Of a DNA stretch of 64,000 nucleotides, positions 31,473-42,799 are shown piece after piece. This stretch comes from Sebastes aleutianus (lineage: Eukaryota; Chordata; Actinopteri; Perciformes; Sebastidae): assembly GCA_916700875.1 (NCBI GenBank), contig CAKAKS010000004.1, positions 15,610,444 to 15,674,443 of the forward strand. The letters are read 5' to 3'. Made by a program: the position numbers and the translations under genes. Each line of letters opens with the position of its first letter. Positions within the stretch are counted from its first letter, which is position 1. The notes below the pieces were generated by a model. It was not told where the DNA came from. It saw only the letters and a list, made by a program, of their open reading frames with translations, and searched no databases.

Positions 31473-34400
31473 GTGAGTACTGACATCTGCTCCACCTGTT
31501 GACTAGAAAAGTATGTACTTTTGTCAAGTACTTGTACTTTATTGGGATACATTCTTAAGCCAGTATTAGTACATTTTTAGGAAGATGTTTTGATGAAGTA
31601 GCCTACAGTTACCACCGAAGGAGAAGAGGCCTCAATATTTACTGCTGCTCCTCTTCTCTCTCTCTCTTCTTCTGTCCTCCTCCTCCTCTTTCTCTCCTCC
31701 TCCTCTCTCTCTCCTCCTCCTCCTCCTCTCTCTCCTCCTGTCCTCCTCCCGTCCTCCTCTTCCTCCTCCTCCTCCTCACTCCTCCTCGTCTCTCTCTCCT
31801 CCTACATTTAGAAAACAATTAAGTAATTACAGCCCTATCTTGTTGGTTTCAGAGCACTGTCAATGACCTGTCTGTGCACAAGCTGTCACCTGCAGAGCTG
31901 GTAAGGTGTTTGACTGTGTGAGAAGCAATTCATACTGTTTCATCTCATACTATGCATTATAATAGCACTTGAACGTCATTTTAGTGAGCTGATAGTACTA
32001 AAACAATTAAATCCATTATTTCCAGCCCATATTTGCTTGTCTGATTGACCACTTCTGTTTTAGAGCCATCGGCACGAGATTCACAAGTCCCACAACAAGG
32101 CAGCGGCTCAGTGGGAGCTGAGGGAGAAAGCCCTACAGCGTCGTTTTAGACACCCTGGAAGTCCTGCACCTCTAGACCACGCCAGCCTCAGCATCATCAG
32201 GGAGGTGTGTGTGATGATGATTTCCCCGTTACTGTTAGTGTCTTCTTTGCTAATTCAATTTTTGTTTCTTTTAAAAGAAATCTAGTTTTGTTTGTTATAC
32301 ACAAACAATGTATTTAAAATGTAAATCCCACTGAAAAACCTCCCTGGTGCTGAGTTTACAGGGTTTTTGCTGCTGGTGATGATGGTGGTGTGTTTTACTG
32401 CTGCAGGTGTTCTCTGACCAGCTGCTGCTGCAGGATGTGCTGGCTCGCTCCGACAGAGCCATGGCTGTGGTCAAAGACTTGTTTGGAGATGCTCCACGCA
32501 GGCAGACTGGTAGAAATCTTGTCATTCACTCTTTTGTTGTAGCTATAGGTACATAAATGCAGTGCTAAATGGATAACACATGTGTTCAACTGTTCCCTGC
32601 TTGTAGACGTACGCAAACACATTTTAAGATATCTGGTTTTCCTAGAAGATTAGATGTTAATTACTAAACTAGTATTTGTCTTTATTATTTCTTCCTGAGA
32701 TTTTAAGGATTTTTGGGTTGCATACAGAGTGTTTGTGTATTTCCGCAGGGCACCCCAGTGTGACGATGGCTCCAAACTGTGACTCTGACTCAAGGCTGCC
32801 TGTGCTTCAAAGACCAGATCCTCCAACGCAGCTGTCACTGCTCAGCCATTCTATGATGGACCAACAGGTGTGCCAAGATAATGTCATACATTTGTGGTTT
32901 GTTATTTAATGTTTTCACCAGTTTTTACTTTCTTGCATAAAGATTTTGGTCTGTATTAACATGTTTGCATATGTAAAATGGTTCTTTCCAGGCTCTTAAT
33001 GAACTCGAAGCTTCAGAGGAAGACCACAGCGATGAAGATACCTGTCCTACTGGGAGTTCAGACTATCATGTAATCCATAGGTAATAATGCCTACGAAAAA
33101 TTACGCAATCTGATTAAAATAATTTACTGATTACTACTGAAGTTTCAGATGACACTGACACCACTACATTGCTTGTTATACCTTTCTTTGCAGGGCCAAT
33201 GTACGAAAAATGAAGGCACACTCTCGAAGTACAGTGATACAGCGACAGAAAGTCCAACGTCCCAACTCTGACCAGGCAGACAGCGATAATGTTCCTGTAA
33301 CCCCCTGCACATCAGGCAGAGCACCGGCCCAAACAGGTAGGATGAAAAGATGAGGAGAACAAGTTAGAATGTATTTATTTCATGCAGTGAAATCCTTTTC
33401 CAAATTCAAACTCATCTCACCTTGTTTCAGCTCTCAATGCCTCAGTGGCTGTCAGGCGTGTTCGGTCCAGACAAAGCCAGTCAGAGGAAGGCCAGGGGGA
33501 ACCGTCAGTCCTGGTTTCTCAGGTCCTGAACCCTGAGCTGCCTCTCAACCAGTCAGGTAATATCAGGAAGGTATCTGTTTCTTCATAATGTGTCACTCTG
33601 TGACAATGTGCCATCATATGAACTGCTAAACGCTGCAATAAACAGAAGGAATTAGTGGTATCTTCTTTGTGTTTCTCTGTATGTATTTATCAGGCAGGAT
33701 CAGTAGTCGCACCAGCAGGAACAGGAAGTGTGTTTCTCAGAGTTCAGAGCTGGATGGCTCTTCTTTCGCCTCTCTCAGCGGGGACCAGTCCAGTCTGGGC
33801 CTGCTGCAGGCCATGCTGGGTCAGGTGGAGGCAGACTTGGATACTCTGAGTCCTGACACTGTACCAGCTTCAGCACAGAGTCCAAAACAAAACAGAACTC
33901 AAGGCCTCACTGGATTCTCTGTCGCCTTGGTCTCCACTCTGGGACGTTTAGTACACCTCCTCAAACAGGTACTGTAATTGATCCAATAAAGTCTTCATTA
34001 AACACTCACATACATCCAACATGCATGGACACATAATGGGAATGTAATTGGCTTTGTTCACCAGAGCCTCTTTAAAGGTTATTATGAGTTTTTGTTTGTC
34101 TCATTGAGAGTCCAAAGTTTTTTATTCATTGTGTTGTTAGTATTTCCTTGATGTTTGACACTGTGCTGGAGCGTCCCTAATTTCATGACATCCGTTGAAC
34201 TTCCTCAGAGGGAAGAGGAAGCTCAGGAAGAGGCTCGGGAGAGGAGACGACTGGAAGACGAGTTGAGAGAGCACCGTGGGCTGATAGATGCTCTCACTGC
34301 TGAGACGATGACTCTGAGAGAAGAGGCCACCGCCCTGCAGGTGAGACGGAGCTTACCACATGTTCTGACACTACTTTATTGTCCCGATTCCAGCTGTGTT

Positions 34401-36161
34401 CCTAAATTGGTTCTTTTTGGTTCCTCTCAGTACGGGTTGCAGCAGCGGACAACTGAGCTGGAGCAGAAGCTGGACACAGTGGTGTTGGTGATGGGGGGAC
34501 TTGGACTACTGGAGGAACATGTTGACCCACCCCGAGACTCTGATGTCAAAGCTGCAGGTTCATACAGCTTGTGTTTACGTGTGCCTGTCTGTGCATGGCT
34601 ATTTGCGTTGTAAATAGTGTATAATTGGTGTTCTCATGTCGTAAACAGTTTGTCAGTCAGTTGCTGAGCGAGATCCTGAACAACTACAAGCCTCTGTCTC
34701 TCCTGCCGTCTTGCTCTCCCCCCCTCGACAGAGAGACAACTGGCAACAAATTCCTGGTATTCCTGTCTTTTTAGTTATCTGATTACAGCTGTATGTATTC
34801 ATACCATCTTACTCAATCAGCTGTAAGTAGCCTAATTTCGCTTTTTCGTCCTCTTCTTCAGTGATCCATCCTGTACCGCTGCACCAGGAGCTTCCTCCTG
34901 TAGACATCCTGCATTCCCGCGAGGACGTCCGCTCCTACAGCTCATCCTGCAGCGTCACCAGCCTTCCTCTCACCAGCCTGCCCTCCTCTTCCTCATTATC
35001 GCTGACCTCTGACCCCCTCAGCTCACAGCTCTCTCCAGAGGTCATGCTGGCCGAGATCGCTCAGCTGAACAGACAGAACGAGCTGATCAAGGCCCGACTT
35101 AGCCAGGCTAGGGGCCTGGGGTCAGAGGTCGGAGGATCGCCTGACAGTGGCAACGAGCAGAGGAGGTCGAGGTCAAGCAGCACAGGGAGAGTCACACCCC
35201 AAAGTGTCGGAGAGAGGAGGACGTCAGTTTCCAGCAGCACGGGGAGACGGCATGTCCAGGCTGCTGAAGGAGAGCAGCTGACTAATCAGGTGAGATTAAG
35301 TCTCTCAAGGTGTCCTCCACACACCTTTCTGAAGATTTTAAAGGTCTTATTGATAACATTTTTATGTAGACGAATATTTTTTTTAAATAATACATCCACA
35401 GAGCCTTTAGAAAGGTGCCGAATAAAAGTAACAAACGCGTAAACACAGAAACAAAGAATTCTCCTTGTCATCTGGGCTGATAATGATTTGTTTCTCTCGT
35501 CTTCTTGCTCAGGCAACATCACCCAACACCCTCCATGTGAGCAGTGTGGAACAGCGCCTCCTGGAGCTGAACAGACAGAGTGCAGCGGCGAGGGGTCGAC
35601 TGCTGGAGCTCATTGAGCAGCAGAAGCAAAGTGTTGGAGCCAAAGTTTCTCCCTCTGGTTCCCCCATCCCTCCTTCGGCCTTCAGCCCACATTCAGCAGG
35701 TATGGTGGCTCAACCTGACACGCCTCTGTCCATCCGTGTAATGACCTGTCGCTGTAAAAAAAAATAATTGTATCATATCATTCTCAGCTGGAGGAGGAAG
35801 TCCAGAGATGTCATTGCTGCTGCCTGCACTCGAGCTCCTGTCACAGCCTGGTGATGACAGACGGTGAGTCGCTCTTTTAGATGATATGGATGTTTAACAG
35901 ACTTCTTATAAAACAATTTTTCTTTACACATTATTATTATATTTCTGTGCTGCAGATCTGATGTTTGTGAAGTGTCTTCTCACAGTCTTGGAGGCGAAAC
36001 GAGGGATGGCAAAACACAGGTACACACAAACTATAGGTTACATGGAAGCACTCAGGTTTCTCCAAACTGTTGGATCTATAACGTCTTTTCTTTTTGCACA
36101 ACAGATGGAGAAACGGAGCGAGAGAGAGGGGTGGTTTGCCTTGTCCTCTCATGTGAGATGA
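31377..36161 (+). CDS. spice1: Spindle and centriole-associated protein 1 (SPICE1/CCDC52), complete
   Basis: Centriolar and spindle protein needed in human cells for centriole duplication, spindle bipolarity and chromosome alignment. Seventeen coding exons: 31377-31472, 31853-31900, 32064-32204, 32407-32509, 32749-32867, 32992-33080, 33194-33336, 33431-33556, 33694-33968, 34209-34340, 34431-34557, 34649-34756, 34862-35289, 35513-35699, 35788-35863, 35956-36019, 36105-36161. All borders are GT-AG and phases agree, giving 772 residues (human about 855). The N-terminus MSFVRVGRPQ... and the blocks TVNDLSVH, RHEIHKSHNKAAAQWELREK and VVKDLFGD match the family. A coiled coil spans about residues 381-466, and LNRQ-type helices occur near 580-600 and 660-685. 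Low-complexity Ser-rich segments lie between. The start Met is the first codon after a likely acceptor (gtgaacag), implying a noncoding first exon ending near 30693. Confidence 0.93.
31648..31803 (+). repeat. 156-base pyrimidine tract (CTC/TCTC-rich)
   Basis: Nearly pure C/T on the sense strand with only a handful of purines. It ends about 50 bases before the acceptor of spice1 coding exon 2. Confidence 0.9.
31853..31900 (+). CDS. spice1: spice1 coding exon 2
   Basis: 16 codons, STVNDLSVHKLSPAEL. Acceptor ggtttcag, donor ctg|gtaagg. Confidence 0.92.
32064..32204 (+). CDS. spice1: spice1 coding exon 3
   Basis: 47 codons beginning SHRHEIHKSHNKAAAQWELR, the most recognisable SPICE1 block; ends SLSIIRE. 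Confidence 0.94.
32407..32509 (+). CDS. spice1: spice1 coding exon 4
   Basis: VFSDQLLLQDVLARSDRAMA then VVKDLFGDAPRRQT; ends in phase 1. Confidence 0.93.
32749..32867 (+). CDS. spice1: spice1 coding exon 5
   Basis: 40 codons in frame, GHPSVTMAPN to SHSMMDQQ; no domain recognised. Confidence 0.88.
32992..33080 (+). CDS. spice1: spice1 coding exon 6
   Basis: Acidic segment ALNELEASEEDHSDEDTC; ends in phase 2. Confidence 0.88.
33194..33336 (+). CDS. spice1: spice1 coding exon 7
   Basis: Basic segment RANVRKMKAHSRSTVIQRQK; ends in phase 1. Confidence 0.88.
33431..33556 (+). CDS. spice1: spice1 coding exon 8
   Basis: ALNASVAVRRVRSRQSQSEE onward; phase 1 to 1. Confidence 0.86.
33694..33968 (+). 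CDS. spice1: spice1 coding exon 9
   Basis: 92 codons including LGLLQAMLGQVEADLDTLSP and GFSVALVSTLGRLVHLLKQ, both typical of the family. Confidence 0.92.
34209..34340 (+). CDS. spice1: spice1 coding exon 10: coiled coil
   Basis: 44 codons, REEEAQEEARERRRLEDELR onward; strongly charged heptad pattern. Confidence 0.92.
34431..34557 (+). CDS. spice1: spice1 coding exon 11: coiled coil end
   Basis: YGLQQRTTELEQKLDTVVLV then MGGLGLLEEHV; ends in phase 1. Confidence 0.9.
34649..34756 (+). CDS. spice1: spice1 coding exon 12
   Basis: VCQSVAERDPEQLQASVSPA onward; phase 1 to 1. Confidence 0.84.
34862..35289 (+). CDS. spice1: spice1 coding exon 13, largest
   Basis: 143 codons. Ser-rich start, helix MLAEIAQLNRQNELIKARLS, then a Ser/Arg-rich segment with a repeated SSSTGR motif. 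Confidence 0.92.
35513..35699 (+). CDS. spice1: spice1 coding exon 14
   Basis: Helical VEQRLLELNRQSAAARGRLL then ELIEQQKQ, followed by a Pro/Ser-rich part. The LNRQ motif echoes exon 13. Confidence 0.92.
35788..35863 (+). CDS. spice1: spice1 coding exon 15
   Basis: AGGGSPEMSLLLPALELLSQ onward; phase 1 to 2. Confidence 0.86.
35956..36019 (+). CDS. spice1: spice1 coding exon 16
   Basis: RSDVCEVSSHSLGGETRDGK then TQ; ends in phase 0. Confidence 0.82.
36105..36161 (+). CDS. spice1: spice1 last coding exon
   Basis: 18 codons, MEKRSEREGWFALSSHVR, then TGA. Acceptor gcacaacag. Confidence 0.86.
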   Translation: MEKRSEREGWFALSSHVR

Positions 36162-36225
36162 CAAGAGGAGTAATTATTTAAAGGACATGTTTTTAGTATT
36201 TTATCTATGCATTTTAAATGACTGA

Positions 36226-36231
36226 ATTAAA
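36226..36231 (+). terminator. Candidate poly(A) signal of spice1
   Basis: ATTAAA 65 bases after the stop, followed by T-rich and GT-rich sequence (gtgttttttgtcc). This implies a very short 3' UTR. Confidence 0.5.
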
Positions 36232-36261
36232 TGTTTTTTAAAATGAACTTTGTGTTTTTTG

Positions 36262-39200
36262 TCCTCACTCTTAAGAAATTTTTTGGATTTGAACATGGAA
36301 GCCTAGAGAGCATATCAGAGTTTAGCCCAGACCATTTTCTTTTGTAAAAGTGAAACGCACTGTTTGAAAATATGAACACTAAAGCATGAATCTATCCGTT
36401 TCTTTGTCAAATATTGTTTTACTATACTAAGCACCAAAACCATCCAAATATTATAAAATAAATAACATTTCTTTTTAAATAATATTGTACTGGAGCTAAC
36501 TACGATAGCTCCTCTCATTCTACACAGATCTTTTTTATACTACTGGATACCTATATTGTGTTATTACAGGGTACAGATGATTACAGTATGGAAGTATGAA
36601 GACCTCCATATAACTTTCACTATAAGCTCTTCATCATCAATGTCCTTATGACTCCTCCTCCATCAAACACCAATCATAATCTTTTGTTCTCAGATTTGAG
36701 CTCTAAGTCACAAAACACAATTAATATTGCAGCAGAGATTGGACAATTTGCATGAATATATTTATATATATATTCAATTATTGCTGCTTTCATGTAACAG
36801 TTAATAACAAACATCATTATTATAATTTGTTAATGTTGGGAAAAAAAATCACAATGCACATTTTGACAATATATATCAGGCTATAAGTATTGTATAGTAT
36901 AATATAGTAGTCAAATATGTGGCAGCCTCTAATTTGCATAATGAGGCAGAAATGCATAAAGAAAAGAATACAGAAATAAATACATTTGGGGAAATAAATA
37001 AGGGGTGAAATGCGAAGTGGAAATCATGCATAAATACATAAATAAATAAATACACACATTTACATATAAAATAAATAAAATAAAATAAAAATTCATAAAA
37101 AACAATAAATTCATAAAAATAAGAGAATGTATTAAAATAAATGCATGAATAAATAAAAGGGACAAGTAAACAGAGTAAATAAATAAGAGAATTTATAGAA
37201 AGATAAATAAATAAAGAAGCAAATTAAAACACAATTTATGTCACATTTAATCAATTAAATAATGGCTACATTTATTTTTAATATTTGTTTTGCTACATTA
37301 TATATATATATATATAATCGTTATATTTATATTATTTATTATATTTATTATTATATTATTATTTATATACATCACTCAACCTGGATAACTGGATTAAAAT
37401 GAAGAAACTGATAGAATATCTGCACAGTATTGGACTATATTGGACCTATACTGCAGCCAGCCACCAGGGGGCGACCTTTGTCTTCCTTTTTGGGAGCTGT
37501 AATGTCCTTCATCTTTCTATACAGTCTATGGTCACAACAAGTGAAGCTTCTGGGTCATATCACTTGTAGACTGCACTGTGAACAACTAATGTTCTCGAGG
37601 AAAACTGAAGAAATCCACTTTGTTAGCTAACTGAACTGTCAGTGAAAGTAACTGCTCAAACAGCTTAAGTGTAAATGTGGTACTTTCAAACACAGTAACA
37701 TTATCAGTTAGCTAAACCACACATTTAGTTGATATTATCTCTCTAAACATAACTTAAACATAGTTTTTCATATGGTCTGTTAGTTGCCAACACAACAGTG
37801 TTCTTCACCTCAAAGAATTGTTGAAGAAAGTAAAAAATCAGTTTATTGGGATGTTGGTTGATGGTTTATTGCAGCAACACTCATGGCCCCTAGCATAGTG
37901 GTGGAAGAAGTATTCAGAGCCTTTACTTAAAGGGGACATATCATGCTCACTTTCAGGTTCATACTTGTATTTTGTGTTTCTACTCGAACATATTTACATG
38001 CTTTAATGTTAAAAAAACAACTTTATTTTCCTCAAACTGTCTGCTTGAATATACCTGTATTTATCCTCTGTCTGAAACGCTCCGTTTTAGTACATTTCAA
38101 TGGAATTGCAACAGAATTGCGTTGCTAGGCAACAGCTTGGGTCCATGTTTACTTCCTGTCAGCTTATGTCATTCACATGCACTGCAACCAGGAAATAAAC
38201 TGGGACACATTCAGAATGTTTAAAACTGTGAAATGGTCTATATATATTGTAGATTTGTGACATCACAAATGGACAGAAATCCTGACGGCTTGTTTTAAAA
38301 GCTCAGTTTCTGAATACGGGCTGTGTGTATTTCTCTGTATTTCTCCTCAAAGTGAGTGAGCTTTTTAAAGCTTTTCCGCTTTTATTGGATAGTTTATTGT
38401 GAAGATACAGTCTGAAAACAAAGAGGGAGAGACGTGTTTAACAGCTGGAATTTAACCCAGGATGTTGAGGTTACATGTAATGCATCTTAACCACAGGTCG
38501 CCCCTGTAACAGGACGTCTGTGACTTGGCCCATTCATTGGCTGCTGCTCCCTCTGTGCAGCTCCTTGTGGCCTAAATCAAAAAGCCATAAATAAGTGGTC
38601 GTAAGCGGACTCATTTCCACTTCAGGTAGTGTTTGCTGAGGGTTTTAAGGTTTCGGGGGGTGACGCTGGAGTAGAGGAAGGAGAGCACTTGAGTTTTCCA
38701 GTCGGTCAGGAGTGCTGTGTGGGCACGACAATGGCCAGCAGGGAAATCAAAAGGAGTAAATATTGCAGATAATAACAGGATGGAGGCATAAAGGGGCCGG
38801 GGACAGCAGCCGTAAACGTGGGGTCAGAGGTCGCCGCGGAGACGCAGGGGGAGGCGGGCGGGGCTTATTGTGCCCGGCCCGGCTGAGTGAAGGACGGGGT
38901 GAATGGGGATTAACCCCACCCCAGTGCCTCTCAATGCCCCCCTCAACCCTCCACCCTCCACCACAGAGCCTAGGGAAGATTCCCATGTGACGCTCCCCCC
39001 CCCAACACCACCATCTTTATCTGGGCCTCAGCACACCTCCTTTACTCCTCATACACACATATTCACACATGCATCATGCAACTTATAGTGGAGCGAAGAA
39101 ATCAATTGATATTAATTAGGAATTTTTCAGTTTTGAATAGAAAAAAATGTGCACCCAACGAGACTGGAGTAAAGTCACACACACACACACACACATACAA

Positions 39201-42200
39201 TGATGTGGGGGTGTAGCTGCCCCCCCCGGTAGTTTTCTTTACTCATTTAAATCTGCCCCCACTTCACCTCAGTGAAGGAGGCTGAAGTCACTCAGAAAAA
39301 CACACACACTAAAGCTTGTGCACACACTCTCACACTGACTCATACTACTGCCTTTGATAGTGTCCAAAGTGACGTTGTCAGATAGTCTAGACTCCACAGA
39401 GACCTGAGCAGGAACTAGTTTATTTCTAGAAAGCGAAAAACATTTATAATTCTTGCTTCATTTTCTGTTTTTTTGCGTTTTTAACCATAATTTTCTCTGA
39501 GCTATCATGAGATTTTTCACTAAATTATTTGGATATATCTTGTTTCAAAGTCAGTAGAACTTCTTGTGTTTCTTGAGTAGTTTTTTTTAAATAATTATGC
39601 CAAAGACTATTAATCCAAATAACCTATTCTAATAACAACACCTCTGTATTTTTGTTTAAAGGTTTATAGAAGTATTTCCAGAAGTATTCTTTAATTTTAC
39701 TTTCCCTTAAATGTTGCAGTGTGGTTATCATGCCACTAGAGGGCAATATTAATGTACTGCAATAGCTCATATTTGGGTCTTGAGGACTTCATGTTGAACT
39801 GTTTAACCAACTTTTTTTTTAATAATATATTATTAATTTAATAAAACCACACTGCAAATAACACAAAAAATAAAAATGTATATATATATATTTTAAATAA
39901 AAGATAGTAATTGTGGCATCACGTCAGCATCAGTCAGTTATGACGTACACTATTTCCACAATTTTAAAAATAGAAATTGCAAACAAAAAGAAGCATTGAA
40001 ATAAACTAGATTAAATTGACTGATTATGATACCCTAGTGGTTTATTTACCGCATGAGCCACTTGGACATTATAAACACACAGTAGATCTTAGTTTTTATA
40101 CTGTGAGTTTGTTTTGATGCAGTTTGTTGTCATGTGTAGCGAAGCCATTTTGTGGATTCATTCTGCAAAAGTGCCTTTTTTAAAATGTCTCAAGTTTTAG
40201 ACTCAGCGTGGTGCGACATGTGCGTGACGAGGAAACTGTGCGAGTGTGCATGCGAGTGATGCCCGTGTGCGTAGGAGGCGTGCACTCCGCAGCTGTGCGA
40301 GGTTCTGATCTGAAGCAGGCTATTGCTTGCTGTGAAAATATTATTGCAAGTGTTTATTATTGCTTCAGTGTGAAACAGTGGGAGTGTTGTGTGTGTGTGT
40401 GTGTGCTGCACGGGCTGGTGGAGTACGGAGTGTTTGTGGAGGGATAGTGGTAGTACTGGTGGTGGTGGAGGTGGTGGTGGTGGTGTGTGAGGTGAGGGAG
40501 TAAGAGAGGAGGTGGAAGGGGGGGGTTCCTCTCCCTTCTCCTCCTCTCTGTTTCCCACCGGCCAGCCCCCGGCCCGTGGCCCATTGCACCCTGGGTAACG
40601 GGGAGGCCTATTGGAGTTGATTAGTTCCGGCTGGATCCCAGATAGAGTTCTGACAGGCAGGAGAAACGAGCTCTCAGCGTGACCCCCCACTTCCCCCCCA
40701 CACACCCCTGTCTCAGGCACAATGGGCAAGGCAAGGGAAGGGCTTTTTAAACAACTGCAGCTTCACTCTACTCCGCTGCACCCCCCTGAAAACTGGGCCA
40801 TTATTACTACAAAAAAACACATTACACTGCTGCACAGATTCTTCTACTAGCAGCTATTAAGACTGTGTGCATTTTACTAACGTCTCCCTCCCTCTCTCTC
40901 TCCGTCTGGATAAATAAAAGCTATCTATATGTCACGAGTCCTTTTGATGGATGTTATGGATGCGGCGCGCTCAGTGTGTTGCCCCTACAGAATTGGCTGC
41001 ATACATCAGGATGGGCCGCGGCGCTTTGTGTTTCCTTGACAAACCATCACACGTCTACCATGTTGGACACCTGTGGCATAAACTGACATCCATTAGACGC
41101 ATTCCTCCGCAGAGCAGCATCATTCACACACATTCCCCTCCGCAGCTTCATCCTCTCTATCCTCTTTATTTCCCACTCCACCCCCCTCGGATCCTCTCTT
41201 TCTTCTTCTCTCCTTTCCACCGCTCCCCCTCTTTCTCCACACATAATTGATTAAGGGCCGTTTTCATAAATCAATTTGGGACGCACATCAGTCAGCCCTG
41301 AATGGAGGAACCCCCCTCTGAGCAGCGGTATTAATCTACCTCAGCATGCCCTGCCACTCTCACTTACACACACACACACACACACACACATACTCACACA
41401 CTCACACACACATAGATCTGTATAGTTTGTTTTCTTTACTTTAAGTTTTTGGCCGTTGCAGGTCGCCAAACATGAAATATGCAAATGTTTTCAGCAGTTT
41501 TGCAGACCTGGAACAGGCAACCTGACAGACAGACGCATACACACAGTTTCCACCGAGTCTGGACAGAGCTCGCTGTTATGAAGAAATTGGAAGAGAAATG
41601 TGGGTGTTTCAGGGGTTTGATGGATTAGAAGGGACGATAAAAGCAGAGGCAAGCAAAAATAAAAAGTGGCGTCTTTTTTTTTTCTTTTATAGAAGTGCAA
41701 TTCTTTCCACATGTCTTTTGCTGTACATCCCTAAACAAACAAATATGTTGTTTGTACACTCAGCAGTCTGTCTCCAAGACAAACGCGTCTTACTGCTGTT
41801 TATAATTACACACATTTAATTATTGTCATTACTATTAAGTGACTTCATCTCTCTTTCTCTCTCTGCTCTCTTCAATTCAAAGCTGTTGTTTTGGATGTTT
41901 TGATATTAATGTAACCATGACACCGCCCTTTCTCATTAGAAAAAAGAAGTTGCAATGGATTCTGGGAACATGAGACTGCAACAGCTGCAAGTGATATGCC
42001 TGACTTTCCCGCTCTAGTCTAGATTTTCTTACACTCTGCCCTTTTTCTCTCTTACTTTTTCCTTCACCTTGATCTTTTGTTCTTTTTTTTATTACCTCCT
42101 TTGTACCCCTGTTGCTCCGGCTCTATTTGTTTCTCGTTCTTTTACCTTCCCTCCATCTCCCCCCCCTCCCCTTGCCCCGCCGCCGCCGCCCCTCTCCGTG

Positions 42201-42799
42201 CTCCAGGGTGTTGGCTTTAGTGGTAGTGAAAGCTGCTTTGCCTTAAAAAACAGTTTGTCTTAATGAGAAGGGGGGGCCGGGCGGGAGAGAAGGGGGCGGA
42301 GGGTCACAGCTGAAGCCAATTGCGTCCCTTTCCTGTCTGAGGTGCTGCTGGCCGGGGTCAAGCTCAGGGTCACGCTGCCTCGTCACTCCGGCTGGAACCT
42401 GGTGCCGGTTCTGAATTGCCGCCAGCGTGTGTGTACATTTGTGTGTACAAGACAGCGTGTGTGTGTTTTTGTACGAGTTAAGAGAAGAGGGGCAAGAGGC
42501 ACATCTGTTTCTGATCCCCCAGAAAGCCTTGCTCTCCGGACCTGGAGGTGCTGGCGTGCCTGTGGAGGACGGCGAAGGAGAGAGGGAGGGGAGGAGAGGA
42601 GAGGGCGAGTGAGCGGTCACACGCACACAGTATGTGTCGGGTACGATGTGGTGCGATGTGGCCTGTTTTTACCGCCACCTCCTCCTCCACTTCCTTCCAC
42701 TTCTGCCTCTTTTACACTTACATTTTCAGAATGTAAGCAGGTTATAATCAAAGTCGTCAAATATAGGACATAATATATGCCATAAATGGTCTTGAATAA
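36262..42799. other. Region downstream of spice1 without a gene
   Basis: No exon found. AT-rich 36500-37400, repeat remnants 37896-38345, GC-richer unique-looking blocks at 38500-38990, 40190-40730 and 41230-41365, a GGT-rich stretch about 40450-40490, and CA tracts at 39178-39194 and 41368-41390. Open frames here sit on low-complexity sequence. Confidence 0.6.
37896..38345 (+). mobile_element. MITE-like element (aaaggggacatatcatgc family)
   Basis: Begins with a gtggtggaagaagtattcag fragment, then aaaggggacatatcatgctc and ttcaggttcatacttgtatt. It parallels the family at 24728 but differs in sequence. It contains a canonical RFX X-box at 38121-38133. Confidence 0.55.

Noticed and set aside
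40190..40729. 179-codon ORF on the minus strand
   Set aside because: Composition dominated by Pro, His and Thr from GGT/TG-type low-complexity DNA; no homology recognised.
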